A DNA stretch of 48,778 nucleotides from Pyrinomonadaceae bacterium (lineage in GTDB: Bacteria > Acidobacteriota > Blastocatellia > Pyrinomonadales > Pyrinomonadaceae). The notes beneath the pieces are model-generated. The model saw nothing but the letters and a program-made list of their open reading frames with translations. It was not told the origin of the DNA and searched no databases. This document shows, piece by piece, positions 34,828 to 43,938 of this stretch (its first letter is position 1; each line of letters begins with the position of its first letter). Location of the stretch: assembly GCA_013003215.1 (NCBI GenBank), contig JABDKD010000077.1, positions 1-48,778 on the forward strand, read 5' to 3'. The position numbers and the translations under genes are program-made.

Positions 34828-36150
34828 TTACTGAATTTCACCAAAAAGTGTGTTGGTTTTAGCTTCAGTAATCTTCACATCGACGATCGAACCAAGTTTT
34901 TCGATACCCGCCTCAAAATTAACTACCGCCTGGCAAGTCGAATGTCCTGTTAGCTGGCCGTCTCTGGCCCCTTTCCTTTCGGCAAGGACCTGCAATAACG
35001 TACCTGTCTTCCGGGCGAAGGATTCCTGCTGGATCCTTCGTTGGATTTTTTCCAGTTCCAGGAAGCGCATCTTCTTTTCCTGAGGAAGCACATCGTCCTC
35101 CATCTCAGCGGCAGGTGTACCGGGCCGCGGTGAGTACTTGAAAAGATAGGCACTTTCGTACCCGCAATACTCAAACAAGTCACATGTTCCTTGGAAGTCT
35201 TTCTCGGTCTCCCCGGGAAAACCCACGATCATATCAGTAGAAAGCGAGATATTTCGTGGCGATGACCTGATATCGTCAATTTTCTTCTTATAGCTTTCAA
35301 CAGTGTGACCGCGTTTCATCGCTTTTAGAACGTCGTCGCTTCCGGATTGGACGGGCAGGTGAACCCAATTGCACAGATTCTCGTTCTCGTTGATCGCATC
35401 GGTGATGTCCGAATTGTAATCTCTTGGAAACGACGTCGTGAACTTAATCCTTTCGATTCCTGTCGCCGCGACCGCCCGCAGCAATCTTGCGAATTGAGAT
35501 TTCCCCTTGAACTTCTCAAGTCCGGAGTCTGTCGTTGGCCGGTAGCTGTTTACATTTTGTCCGATCAGGTGAATCTCTTTTACACCCTCTCTTCTAAGTT
35601 CAAGCACATGACGGATTACTTCGGATGCGGGCAGGCTTTTCTCGCGTCCCCTGGAAAAAGGAACGATACAGTAAGTACAAAACTTATTGCAGCCTTCTAT
35701 GATCGGTACAAACGCGACGTAAGGAGAGTGCCGCTGGGATTTGATAGGAAGCCAGTCGTAATCTTCCTCTCTTTCGCCAAGGTCCATGAATCGTTTCTCA
35801 CCATCAACAGCCGCAACGATCGCGTCGCCTACACGCCCCACCGCTTTTGTGCCTATGACGAAGTCGATCCCTCGATCCTTTTTGAAAAGGCTTTCACCTT
35901 CAAGTTGGGCGACACAGCCCATCACGCCAACAATCTTCTTGGGACCGTCGGAATGTTTGAGTTGCCCGGCGCGCGTGTAGAGTTTTTGCTCGGCCTTTTC
36001 CCGAACTGAACAGGTGTTAAGGAGTACAATATCTGCCGACTCCTCGGAGTCCGTAATGGCATACCCAAGTTGTTCAAGCTGGCTCGCGACGCGCTCTGAA
36101 TCGGAAACATTCATTTGACATCCAAATGTTTCCAAATAAACTTTTTTCAT
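34828..36150 (-). CDS. miaB: tRNA-2-methylthio-N6-dimethylallyladenosine synthase MiaB
   Basis: Radical SAM methylthiotransferase acting on A37 of tRNA. 440 aa from ATG 36150 (six codons longer to a TTG). N-terminal UPF0004 cluster Cys in FGCQMN, LNTCSVR and GVMGCVAQ; radical SAM triad in GCNKFCTYC; C-terminal TRAM domain (about residues 370-435, GQLTGHSTCQAVVNF). Divergent from dnaE; head of miaB-bfn-parA-parB. Confidence 0.95.
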   Translation of the reverse strand: MKKVYLETFGCQMNVSDSERVASQLEQLGYAITDSEESADIVLLNTCSVREKAEQKLYTRAGQLKHSDGPKKIVGVMGCVAQLEGESLFKKDRGIDFVIGTKAVGRVGDAIVAAVDGEKRFMDLGEREEDYDWLPIKSQRHSPYVAFVPIIEGCNKFCTYCIVPFSRGREKSLPASEVIRHVLELRREGVKEIHLIGQNVNSYRPTTDSGLEKFKGKSQFARLLRAVAATGIERIKFTTSFPRDYNSDITDAINENENLCNWVHLPVQSGSDDVLKAMKRGHTVESYKKKIDDIRSSPRNISLSTDMIVGFPGETEKDFQGTCDLFEYCGYESAYLFKYSPRPGTPAAEMEDDVLPQEKKMRFLELEKIQRRIQQESFARKTGTLLQVLAERKGARDGQLTGHSTCQAVVNFEAGIEKLGSIVDVKITEAKTNTLFGEIQ

Positions 36151-36194
36151 AAAACTACCGACAAACAAAACGTTCGTTTCATTTGAATAAATTT

Positions 36195-39100
36195 ATGCCA
36201 GCTACACGTGATTTCGTACATCTTCACGTCCATACCGATCTGAGCCTTCTTCAATCTGCGCTGAAACTGAAGCCGCTGGCCGAGAGGCTTGGAGAGTTCG
36301 GAATGAACGCCTGCGCGATCACAGATTACGCCAACATGTTCGGAGCGATTTCATTTTACAACACTATGAAATCAAATGAAATCAAGCCGATATTGGGGTA
36401 TGAGGCTTTTCTAAGTTTCGAAGACATCAGTGAGAAAGGTTCATCGATAAGTGCGGGTCAACGCCCGTATTACAATCTTGTCTTGCTTGCTAAGGATCTG
36501 GAGGGGTATCTGAACCTCTGTTATATGGCTTCAAAAGCCTATACTGACGGATTTCAGGGCAAACCGCTTATCGATCTCACACTCCTCTCTGAAAAAAGCG
36601 CGGGTCTAATAGGACTTTCGGGCGGTATAAACGGTGTTGTATCCCATTTTCTCTCCCAGGGAGATGAAAATGCGGCCCTAAAAAATGCGAAATGCATTGA
36701 AGATGTGTTGGGTTCAGGGAATTTCTTTCTCGAGATTCAGGATCACGGAATTGCTCAGGAAAAAACCATTAGAAAACCTCTAGTGAACCTCTCGAAGAAT
36801 TCCGGTATTCCACTCGTTGCGACGAACGACGTGCATTACCTCAACGAGGACGATGCACGCGCACATGAGGTGCTGATGTGCATCGGTGATGGAAAGACGA
36901 TCAACGACGGAACTCGCCGGAGACTGGGCAGTGACAAGTTCTATCTGCGTTCGGCAGAAGAAATGTGGGAGGTATTCGGGACAGAGCTGCCGGAGGCGTT
37001 AACACAGACTGTCGAAATCTCGGAGATGTGCGATGTAGAGATCAAGATGAAGGACAATCTTCAGTTGCCGGTATACCCGGTCCCAGAGGATTCGGGGTGC
37101 AAAGATGTCGACGAGTTTTTTGAGAAAGTCATATGGGATGGCTTCGACGAACGAAAGCGGGAGGTTTGGGATGTTTGGTCTGAACGAGGCGAACTGAAAT
37201 ATCCAATTGAGGAATACAAGGCGCGGATCCAACAAGAGATCGAGATCATAAACAAAATGGGCTTTCCGGGCTACTTCCTGATTGTCTGGGATTTTATGCT
37301 TTACGCCCGGGACCGTGGGATTCCAGTTGGGCCAGGAAGAGGCTCTGCGGCCGGTTCGCTGGTCGCGTACTGCATGAAGATTACTGATGTCGATCCGATT
37401 CAGTATGACCTGCTTTTTGAGAGATTTCTAAACCCCGAGCGGATATCGATGCCGGATATCGATATCGATTTTTGCGTTCGTGGCCGGGGGGAGGTTATTG
37501 AACACGTATCGAGATTCTACGGTGCGGAATCAGTCTGTCAGATTATTACTTTTGGAACGATGGCATCAAAGGCCTCGATAAAAGACGTAGGCCGCGCTTT
37601 GAATATGCAGTTCGCGGACGTTGAAAAGATCGCGAAAATGATACCTCCTCCCGTACGTGGACGAAACGTAAGTATAGGTCAAGCACTTGAACAGGTTGCA
37701 GAGTTGCGCGAGGCAATAAAATCCAATCCCCAGGTTGAAGAGCTTGTGGATCTTGCGAAAAGGCTTGAGGGCTGTTCCAGGCATACCTCAGTTCACGCGG
37801 CCGGGGTCGTAATTGCACCACGACCTCTTTACGAACTCGTTCCAATCGCCGTTTCGACAAGGACTGAGGATATCACCAGCCAGTTTCCCATGAACGACCT
37901 TGAAAAAGTCGGGCTGCTTAAGATGGATTTCCTCGCGCTCACAACTCTCACCATCATAAGCGACTGCTTAAACTCTCTTAAGCAACGTACCGGGAAGGAG
38001 GTTGACTGGAGCACGGTTTCCCTTACAGATGAAAAGACGATGGCTTTGTTCGCCGAGGGCAGGACCGAAGCGATATTTCAGTTTGAATCCTCAGGTATGC
38101 AGGAGATATGTCGACGATTGAAACCGAAGGAACTTGAAGATCTTGCGGCTTTGAACGCGCTTTACAGGCCCGGACCACTCGATGGAGGTATGGTCGACGA
38201 CTTTATTGCCCGGCATCGAGGTGAGAAAAGAGTCAAATACATCGTACCGGAGATGAAGGAGATTCTTGAAAACACGTACGGTATTCTCGTCTACCAAGAG
38301 CAGATCATGCAGCTCGCGCAAAAATTGGCGGGTTACAGCCTCGGTGAAGCGGATATGATGCGCCGGGCGATGGGTAAGAAAAAGCGCTCGGAAATGGCCG
38401 TGCATGAGACCAAATTCATTGAAGGCGCGGTGAAAACCGGGATTGCCCGTAAGAAAGCGGAAGAAATCTACAATCTCATGGCGCAGTTTGCTGACTATGG
38501 TTTCAACAGGAGCCATAGTGTCGCCTACGCGTACGTAGCTTTCCAGACGGGATATCTAAAGGCGCACTTTCCTTCATATTTTTACGCTGCCGTTCTCTCA
38601 AGTGAAGCGGATGATACCGCGAAGATCTATAAATACACTACAGAAATGAAGTCATCGGGGGTGAAGCTTCTGCCTCCTGATGTCAATGAGAGTGACGCAG
38701 GGTTCACACCCGGTCAAGATGCAGTGAGGTTTGGACTGACTGCGATTAAGGGCCTCGGTAGCTCCAGTGTCGAGGCGATAATCGATGCCCGTAATGAGGG
38801 TGGGAACTTCACTTCCCTATTCGACTTTGTTTCTCGCGTTGATCAGAAATCGCTGAACCGGCGGACGCTCGAGAGTCTTATCAATGCAGGCGCGTTTGAT
38901 TCGACGGACCCTGATCAGAGTAAGCATCACGCATTGAATTGGCGCGCACGACTTGGAAAAGCGGTTCCGAAGGCACTTTCGTATGCTCAAAGGGCATGGA
39001 ATGACCGAAATATGGGGCAGACAGGGCTTTTTGCAGAAACCTCAGAAGAGAATACCTCCGACAACGGTATGTTACCGGAGGCAGATTCATTCACGCGGGC

Positions 39101-39737
39101 GGAATTGTCGCAACTTGAGAAGGAGGCGGTCGGCTTCTACCTTTCGAGTCACCCGCTGGATACCTACGAAAGCGTACTTTCAAATATGCGCATCCTCGAA
39201 CTTGGGGAGCAGGCGGAAGTGCCAGCAGGTACACAGATCACTGCTGCCGGTATAGTGGCCTCATCTCAAATACGGCATTCCCGCAAAGGCAACCGGTTCG
39301 CGATCTTCAGGCTCGAGGATAAGTCCAACGGGGCGAAATGCTTGCTTTGGTCGGAAGCGTTCAATCAGTACTCCTCGCTCGTAAAAGACGATGAATTGCT
39401 TATCGTTAAGGCTAAGGTGGAGTCTAATGAGGGACAAGATATGACACTGATAGTAAATGAGATAACCAGTCTTACTGATCTTGTTTATAAGAGTGCACGT
39501 AAGCTAACGCTTTCGATCGGTGACTGCGAACGGCTCGACCGGAACGCGCTTGGAGATATGTTTGAAGTGCTTGGAAGGACCTCAGGAAATTGTGGAGTCG
39601 TGTTCAAGATGTCAATAGAAAGTGAGGGGCTGGATTTGGATGTTGAAGCGCCTCCTTTGAGAATTGCGGGATCCCTCGCCCTTGAGCAGAATCTGATCGA
39701 AATGGGATTGCACCCGGAATGGGAATTTGGAGTGTAA
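36195..39737 (+). CDS. dnaE: DNA polymerase III alpha subunit DnaE
   Basis: Replicative polymerase, 1180 aa from ATG 36195 (TTG at 36183 is the alternative; neither has a clear Shine-Dalgarno). PHP domain begins FVHLHVHTDLSLL. The catalytic MPDIDIDF sits near residue 420, then palm/fingers (RHTSVHAAGVV, DFIARHRGE, GFNRSHSVAYAYVA), a helix-hairpin-helix stretch (FGLTAIKGLGSSSVEAI), and a C-terminal OB fold (TAAGIVASSQIR). In the PHP motif a usual His is Tyr (ITDYANMFG), so PHP activity may be weakened. Followed by accA after about 31 nt. Confidence 0.96.
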   Translation: MPATRDFVHLHVHTDLSLLQSALKLKPLAERLGEFGMNACAITDYANMFGAISFYNTMKSNEIKPILGYEAFLSFEDISEKGSSISAGQRPYYNLVLLAKDLEGYLNLCYMASKAYTDGFQGKPLIDLTLLSEKSAGLIGLSGGINGVVSHFLSQGDENAALKNAKCIEDVLGSGNFFLEIQDHGIAQEKTIRKPLVNLSKNSGIPLVATNDVHYLNEDDARAHEVLMCIGDGKTINDGTRRRLGSDKFYLRSAEEMWEVFGTELPEALTQTVEISEMCDVEIKMKDNLQLPVYPVPEDSGCKDVDEFFEKVIWDGFDERKREVWDVWSERGELKYPIEEYKARIQQEIEIINKMGFPGYFLIVWDFMLYARDRGIPVGPGRGSAAGSLVAYCMKITDVDPIQYDLLFERFLNPERISMPDIDIDFCVRGRGEVIEHVSRFYGAESVCQIITFGTMASKASIKDVGRALNMQFADVEKIAKMIPPPVRGRNVSIGQALEQVAELREAIKSNPQVEELVDLAKRLEGCSRHTSVHAAGVVIAPRPLYELVPIAVSTRTEDITSQFPMNDLEKVGLLKMDFLALTTLTIISDCLNSLKQRTGKEVDWSTVSLTDEKTMALFAEGRTEAIFQFESSGMQEICRRLKPKELEDLAALNALYRPGPLDGGMVDDFIARHRGEKRVKYIVPEMKEILENTYGILVYQEQIMQLAQKLAGYSLGEADMMRRAMGKKKRSEMAVHETKFIEGAVKTGIARKKAEEIYNLMAQFADYGFNRSHSVAYAYVAFQTGYLKAHFPSYFYAAVLSSEADDTAKIYKYTTEMKSSGVKLLPPDVNESDAGFTPGQDAVRFGLTAIKGLGSSSVEAIIDARNEGGNFTSLFDFVSRVDQKSLNRRTLESLINAGAFDSTDPDQSKHHALNWRARLGKAVPKALSYAQRAWNDRNMGQTGLFAETSEENTSDNGMLPEADSFTRAELSQLEKEAVGFYLSSHPLDTYESVLSNMRILELGEQAEVPAGTQITAAGIVASSQIRHSRKGNRFAIFRLEDKSNGAKCLLWSEAFNQYSSLVKDDELLIVKAKVESNEGQDMTLIVNEITSLTDLVYKSARKLTLSIGDCERLDRNALGDMFEVLGRTSGNCGVVFKMSIESEGLDLDVEAPPLRIAGSLALEQNLIEMGLHPEWEFGV

Positions 39738-39768
39738 AATTTCGGAGTGAAATGGTAGGTTGGTAGCT

Positions 39769-40629
39769 ATGGCGGAACCGTCTATGAAGGAAGAAAAAGA
39801 TAAACTCGATGCGTTCGATCGCGTGAAGCTGGCCAGGCATCCGGATAGACCATATGCATTAGATCTGTTTACAGGGATATTCGAAGACTTCGTTGAGATC
39901 CATGGAGACCGTCGATATGCGGATGACGCAGCACTCGTTTGTGGCTTTGCCCGTATCGGCGACCGCGAGGTTGCAGTAATCGGTCAACAGAAAGGCCGGG
40001 ACACAAACCAAAGGCGCTTCAGAAATTTTGGAATGCCGAAACCGGAAGGATATCGTAAAGCGTTGCGTTTGATGAAGTTAGCAGAGAAATTCGGACGACC
40101 GCTATTGACGTTTGTCGATACTCCAGGTGCTTATCCGGGGATCGATGCCGAGGAGAGGGGCCAGGCAGAAGCAATTGCATATAACCTAAAAGAAATGTCC
40201 CGTCTCAAAGTTCCAACCATCGTTGTTGTGTTGGGAGAAGGCGGATCAGGTGGAGCTTTGGCGATAGGCATTGGAGATCGGGTACTGATGATGGAGAATT
40301 CGATCTATTCCGTGATCTCCCCGGAAGGTTGTGCCGCTATTCTTTGGAAGGATGCTGCCGAGTCAGAGCGTGCCGCAAAGAGCCTTAAATTGACTGCAAG
40401 CGATCTCGCTAAGCTGGACGTTATCGACGGAATAATAGAAGAGGCCGAAGAATGGTACGCCTCTAGCGATGAGGACGAAGAAGACGAGACAGATCTTGTA
40501 TCCGAGAATCTTAGGCGGGTCCTTATACGGAACCTGGATGAGCTTGAATCAATGTCAATCGAGTCTCGCCTGGAGGCTCGTCGGCAGAAATTCAGGAATA
40601 TGGGAAAATGGGTCACCTCAGAATCCTGA
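39769..40629 (+). CDS. accA: Acetyl-CoA carboxylase carboxyltransferase subunit alpha
   Basis: First step of fatty-acid synthesis with AccD. 286 aa from ATG 39769 (TTG 39760 alternative). [14 protein letters not shown] at the N-terminus, [55 protein letters not shown] and the ILWKD block are all typical. Compared with the usual 315-320 aa, the leading coiled-coil of about 45 residues is absent. A very acidic stretch ([11 protein letters not shown]) interrupts the C-terminal part. accD is not nearby. Confidence 0.93.
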   Translation: MAEPSMKEEKDKLDAFDRVKLARHPDRPYALDLFTGIFEDFVEIHGDRRYADDAALVCGFARIGDREVAVIGQQKGRDTNQRRFRNFGMPKPEGYRKALRLMKLAEKFGRPLLTFVDTPGAYPGIDAEERGQAEAIAYNLKEMSRLKVPTIVVVLGEGGSGGALAIGIGDRVLMMENSIYSVISPEGCAAILWKDAAESERAAKSLKLTASDLAKLDVIDGIIEEAEEWYASSDEDEEDETDLVSENLRRVLIRNLDELESMSIESRLEARRQKFRNMGKWVTSES

Positions 40630-40637
40630 GGCGACCC
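40610..40637 (+). other. Hairpin spanning the accA stop codon
   Basis: Twelve-bp stem with one mismatch (40610-40621 with 40626-40637, GGGTCaCCTCAG/CTGAGGcGACCC), loop AATC. It covers the TGA of accA and lies between convergent accA and ssb. No T-run, so it is not a standard terminator; it could protect the 3' end. Confidence 0.5.
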
Positions 40638-40646
40638 GCACAAGGC

Positions 40647-41093
40647 CTAGAAAGGAATATCGTCATCACCTGAATCGTCAGAGGTCTTGCTTTCAGACGA
40701 TGAAGAAGAAAACTCGTTCGAGGTACCGCCGCCTGATGCAGCAGCAGACATTTCCTCATTTCTACCAGAACCGCTCAGGAAATGCATATCGGTTGCTGTA
40801 ACATCCAGCGTTTGGCGTGTGTTTCCTTCCCGATCGGTCCACTCGTCAAGTTTGAGGCGTCCTTCGATGTAGACCGAATTCCCTTTTTGAAGATATTTTG
40901 AAGCGTTTTCCGCCTGGCGTCCCCAAAGGGTGACCCTAAACCATGTAGTAATATCTTGCATGTCGCCGTTCTTGTCGCGGCGCTTCTCATTTGTAGCCAT
41001 CGAGAAGTTGCAAACGGCAGTTCCTTGAGGCGTGTAACGTAATTCGGGGTCCCTGCCAAGATTCCCGACTAAGATGATCTTGTTGAATGACAT
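40647..41093 (-). CDS. ssb: Single-stranded DNA-binding protein
   Basis: 148 aa. N-terminal OB fold NKIILVGNLGRDPELRYTPQG, WFRVTLWGRQAENASKYL, YIEGRLKLDEW. Then a Gly/Ser-rich linker and the acidic tip DDDIPF that recruits partner proteins. GGAG lies 7 nt before the ATG. Confidence 0.96.
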   Translation of the reverse strand: MSFNKIILVGNLGRDPELRYTPQGTAVCNFSMATNEKRRDKNGDMQDITTWFRVTLWGRQAENASKYLQKGNSVYIEGRLKLDEWTDREGNTRQTLDVTATDMHFLSGSGRNEEMSAAASGGGTSNEFSSSSSESKTSDDSGDDDIPF

Positions 41094-41177
41094 TCTTTTC
41101 TCCGGATAATTGCCGGCGAACCGTTTTAGATTTCCAAACCATCAGAAGGATTGGAACGGACCGGCTTTACTTATTGG

Positions 41178-42302
41178 ATGCGAACAATTCTATTCGGTAA
41201 CCCACAAAAAGACAATCTCCTCGACCTGCGCACTCTGGTTTCAACTATCTTTGCGGGTTTCCTGCTGGCAATGTTACCGGTGTGGGGTTTTGGGCAGACA
41301 GACTGGGCTTCCCCACTAAAGAAGTGTTGGGAGTTTTCCAGCCCGGAGATGACGAGATTTTCACCCGCGTCTGATAACGCTTACATCTTTATCTCAACGT
41401 CTAAAGGTTCAATCTTAGCGATAAATCAATCCTCCGGAGCAATAGAGTGGACTGCAGATCTCGGAGGAAATTTCCGAACGGATTTGGATGTCATTAACGG
41501 CCGGCTTTTCGCTACTGCAATTTTTGACTCAAGAGGAAGCAATTCAACGGTTATTAGGAAGGTTAATTCGTTAACCGGGGTCCCCTTCTGGCGGTATTCG
41601 GGTGACGAAGACCGGTTAACCTATTTATCCGCGGATAAAGAACAAAATATATATTTGGCGGACCCAAGGGGTGTGATCATTTCTTTAACCAAACTTGGTG
41701 AGGTGCGTTGGAAAAGCGTGTTCGAAACTGGAATTACAACGCCGCTACGATATCATGGCCCTCAGATCCTGGTTGGAACATCGAGTAACTCACTGATCGT
41801 GATCGACCGCGAAACCGGACGGATCTCATCCCAAGTTAACCTCTCCCGAACTCCTTCAAGCCTGCGGGTATCAGATGAAGGCCGCATTTTCGTCGGGGAT
41901 GAACGTGGAGAGGTTTATGGCTATACAGCTGAATTTTCACGTATTTGGAAGGCAAAAACCGGAGCCGGCGTCACGCAAATCGACGTGTTTCGTGGAGACC
42001 CGATAGTGATATCGAAAGATAATTTCGTTTACAGGATTTCAGCAGCTTCAGGCAAGAAACTCTGGAAACGAAAGCTTGCCGGTAGGATCTTTGGTGGAGT
42101 AATGGTGGATTCAATGCACCAGGTTTTTCTTACTTCTGGTGCATCGACCGCAATCATACTGAACCTTACAAACGGGAACTTGATTAACAAAATTGATTTC
42201 GATGCACCATTTGTCAGTGCCCCGATCAGGACACAAACGGGCTTCGCTGTTCCCACGGAAACCGGCATTGCGTCGGTGGCCGCAGGAAACTGTAAAAACT
42301 AA
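41178..42302 (+). CDS. PQQ-like beta-propeller (BamB-like) exported protein
   Basis: 374 aa from ATG 41178 (a TTG nine codons upstream is possible). Signal sequence LVSTIFAGFLLAMLPVWGFGQ. The mature part is a run of propeller blades with the repeated GxIxxLDxxTG-like motif (GSILAINQSSGAIEW, NSLIVIDRETGRI, NFVYRISAASGKKLW, STAIILNLTNGNLI). Probably periplasmic; BamB-like scaffold or sensor role is an inference. Ends 2 nt before a strong terminator. Confidence 0.82.
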   Translation: MRTILFGNPQKDNLLDLRTLVSTIFAGFLLAMLPVWGFGQTDWASPLKKCWEFSSPEMTRFSPASDNAYIFISTSKGSILAINQSSGAIEWTADLGGNFRTDLDVINGRLFATAIFDSRGSNSTVIRKVNSLTGVPFWRYSGDEDRLTYLSADKEQNIYLADPRGVIISLTKLGEVRWKSVFETGITTPLRYHGPQILVGTSSNSLIVIDRETGRISSQVNLSRTPSSLRVSDEGRIFVGDERGEVYGYTAEFSRIWKAKTGAGVTQIDVFRGDPIVISKDNFVYRISAASGKKLWKRKLAGRIFGGVMVDSMHQVFLTSGASTAIILNLTNGNLINKIDFDAPFVSAPIRTQTGFAVPTETGIASVAAGNCKN

Positions 42303-42303
42303 A

Positions 42304-42325
42304 AAAGACCGCGTTTGCGGTCTTT
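42304..42325. terminator. Bidirectional terminator after the propeller gene
   Basis: Perfect AAAGACCGC (42304-42312), GTTT loop, GCGGTCTTT (42317-42325). It sits between convergent genes and can serve both strands. Confidence 0.85.
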
Positions 42326-42340
42326 CCTAAGTCTTAGTTC

Positions 42341-42571
42341 TTAATGAGAATTGCCGAACTCATTGATCATTGCATAAATCTCATCTTTCACATTCAGTTT
42401 TTTCTTTTTGATATTGACTTCTTCTAATTGCTCATCCTCACTCGGGTAGGTCAGGTGCGAAAGTTCATTCAAACGTCTTTCGTAGGTTTCATGTTGGTGA
42501 ACTAAATCACGAAAAGTCTGACTTTGTTTCAACAACTCTTCCTTCGCTGACTCCGTTGTAGCAATGTCCAT
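42341..42571 (-). CDS. DUF465/YdcH-like small coiled-coil protein
   Basis: 76 aa. FRDLVHQHETYERRLNELSHL and EEVNIKKKKLNVKDEIYAMI show the helix-turn-helix hairpin of DUF465 (SlyX/YdcH-like). Function unknown. AAGGAAGG lies about 11 nt before the ATG. Its upstream region (42572-42757) holds an 8-bp hairpin AAACGACT/AGTCGTTT at 42625-42644. Confidence 0.8.
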   Translation of the reverse strand: MDIATTESAKEELLKQSQTFRDLVHQHETYERRLNELSHLTYPSEDEQLEEVNIKKKKLNVKDEIYAMINEFGNSH

Positions 42572-42675
42572 ATTTGTTTTTTCCTTCCTTCTTCCAGGGT
42601 GTCAATAGTGAAAAGAACTATCTGAAACGACTCGCAAGTCGTTTTCCTCTAGCGTTGTAACTTGGATTTTACAAC

Positions 42676-42696
42676 AAAAAACTTGCTCATCGCAAG
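42676..42696 (-). terminator. Probable terminator of the glycan-tsaB-rimI operon
   Basis: Short hairpin CTTGC (42682-42686) with GCAAG (42692-42696), followed on the minus strand by a T-run (complement of the A run 42676-42681). It is 60 nt past the rimI stop. The stem is only 5 bp, so strength is uncertain. Confidence 0.45.
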
Positions 42697-42757
42697 AGAT
42701 TTTTATTCTTCAACTGGTTCTGCTTATACTAAAACCACCTTAAGTCATTCTAACCGT

Positions 42758-43309
42758 TTATTTTAGCGCCAGTTGCATAACGAGTGCGCTTTCCGAGGGC
42801 GACTTGTAGTAGTTCTTTCTCTTACCTGTAACCTCGAAATCCATCTTCTTATAAAACGAAATCGCCTCGAAGTTCGATTCCCGGACCTCCAAAAACATTC
42901 TAGCCGGCCGTTTCGTTTCCGCAATCACAGAATCGACCAGGTTTCTCGCGTGCTGTTGGCGACGGTATTTGGGCAACACCCCGATATTGCAAATCTCCAG
43001 CTCGGTTGTGGATTCATTCTCCTTCGCACTTAAGCTGGGATGTAGGTTTGAGCTGGCTATATTTCCATGTGAGGTTTTGTCTGTCAGAACGTAAGTCGGT
43101 GATTTTGGTTTCGTTATCAGACGCACTGAAATAAACGCTCCCGTATCGTCCCCAACTATCGAAACTAGTAGTATTCCGTATGTAGGGTCGAGGAAACATC
43201 GATAATCATCCTCTGTCCAGGAGCTCAATCCGCAGATGGTCTCAATTCTCTTAATCGAAGAAATGTCATCTTCGCAAGCAGCCCTGACAAATTCCTCATC
43301 TGTGGCCAC
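42758..43309 (-). CDS. rimI: RimI-like N-acetyltransferase (GNAT) with insertion
   Basis: 183 aa, longer than the typical 150 because of a polar insert at about residues 68-101. The acetyl-CoA strand-loop is ELEICNIGVLPKYRRQQHARNLVD, in which the usual R-x2-G-x-G/A reads R-R-Q-Q-H-A, so its pyrophosphate loop is atypical. LEVRESNFEAISFYKKMDFEVTGKRKNYY is a normal GNAT end. GTG start shares a base with the tsaB stop (TAGTG). tsaB-rimI is a conserved pairing; RimI acetylates ribosomal protein S18 in some bacteria. Confidence 0.82.
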   Translation of the reverse strand: MATDEEFVRAACEDDISSIKRIETICGLSSWTEDDYRCFLDPTYGILLVSIVGDDTGAFISVRLITKPKSPTYVLTDKTSHGNIASSNLHPSLSAKENESTTELEICNIGVLPKYRRQQHARNLVDSVIAETKRPARMFLEVRESNFEAISFYKKMDFEVTGKRKNYYKSPSESALVMQLALK

Positions 43310-43938
43310 TACTTGGCACTCCCGGTAGGAAAGGATCTCCCGTAGATTGGAGAAAGAGAACTTCCCTCCCCTTTTCTTTCAACGTGGAGCTCATACAATA
43401 GCTTGTTTACGTTATCGGACGCGTTGACGAACGTCGCATTTGTTGTTTTTATTAGCGATTCCAACTTCCCGGGATCTCCAACCGCTCCAACAACACACTC
43501 GATCCTCTGTTCGACTATCAATGCAGGGAGTTCAAAATGCTTTATTATTCGGAAGCTCCGCAAATCCCCCACGAGATACTCCTTTCTTCCCGCTTCGAGT
43601 ACGGCTCTGGAGGAATCCGCAGCCCCCAAGAGCAAAGCGTCAATCGTCGAATACCCATAGGCCTCTAACCCCGCCGCCTTTTGCAACCCCTTTACAGTCG
43701 CAATTCCTACACGTATCCCGGTATATCCGCCCGGGCCAGTGGAACAAACAATCTCCTTCACAGCGGCTATAGAAGATTTCTCATCTTGTAACAAGGATCG
43801 GATATGGATCAAAACGTCCTCTGAACTCATCGATTCACCGGAGGGTTTGGATTCCCTTAGGAATTCGCCATTCTTCCAAATCGATACCTCACCCTTTCCA
43901 ACCGCCAGTTCTATCACAAGCGAAAGTGTTCTATTCAA
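43309..43938 (-). CDS. tsaB: tRNA threonylcarbamoyladenosine biosynthesis protein TsaB
   Basis: 209 aa, partner of TsaD in making t6A37. The diagnostic STGPGGYTGIRVGIATVKGL (residues about 66-85) is intact; ASKH-fold relative of TsaD without catalytic metal site. TTG start overlaps the upstream TGA and has AGGAG 9 nt before it, so coupled to the nucleotidyltransferase gene. Confidence 0.92.
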   Translation of the reverse strand: MNRTLSLVIELAVGKGEVSIWKNGEFLRESKPSGESMSSEDVLIHIRSLLQDEKSSIAAVKEIVCSTGPGGYTGIRVGIATVKGLQKAAGLEAYGYSTIDALLLGAADSSRAVLEAGRKEYLVGDLRSFRIIKHFELPALIVEQRIECVVGAVGDPGKLESLIKTTNATFVNASDNVNKLLYELHVERKGEGSSLSPIYGRSFPTGSAK

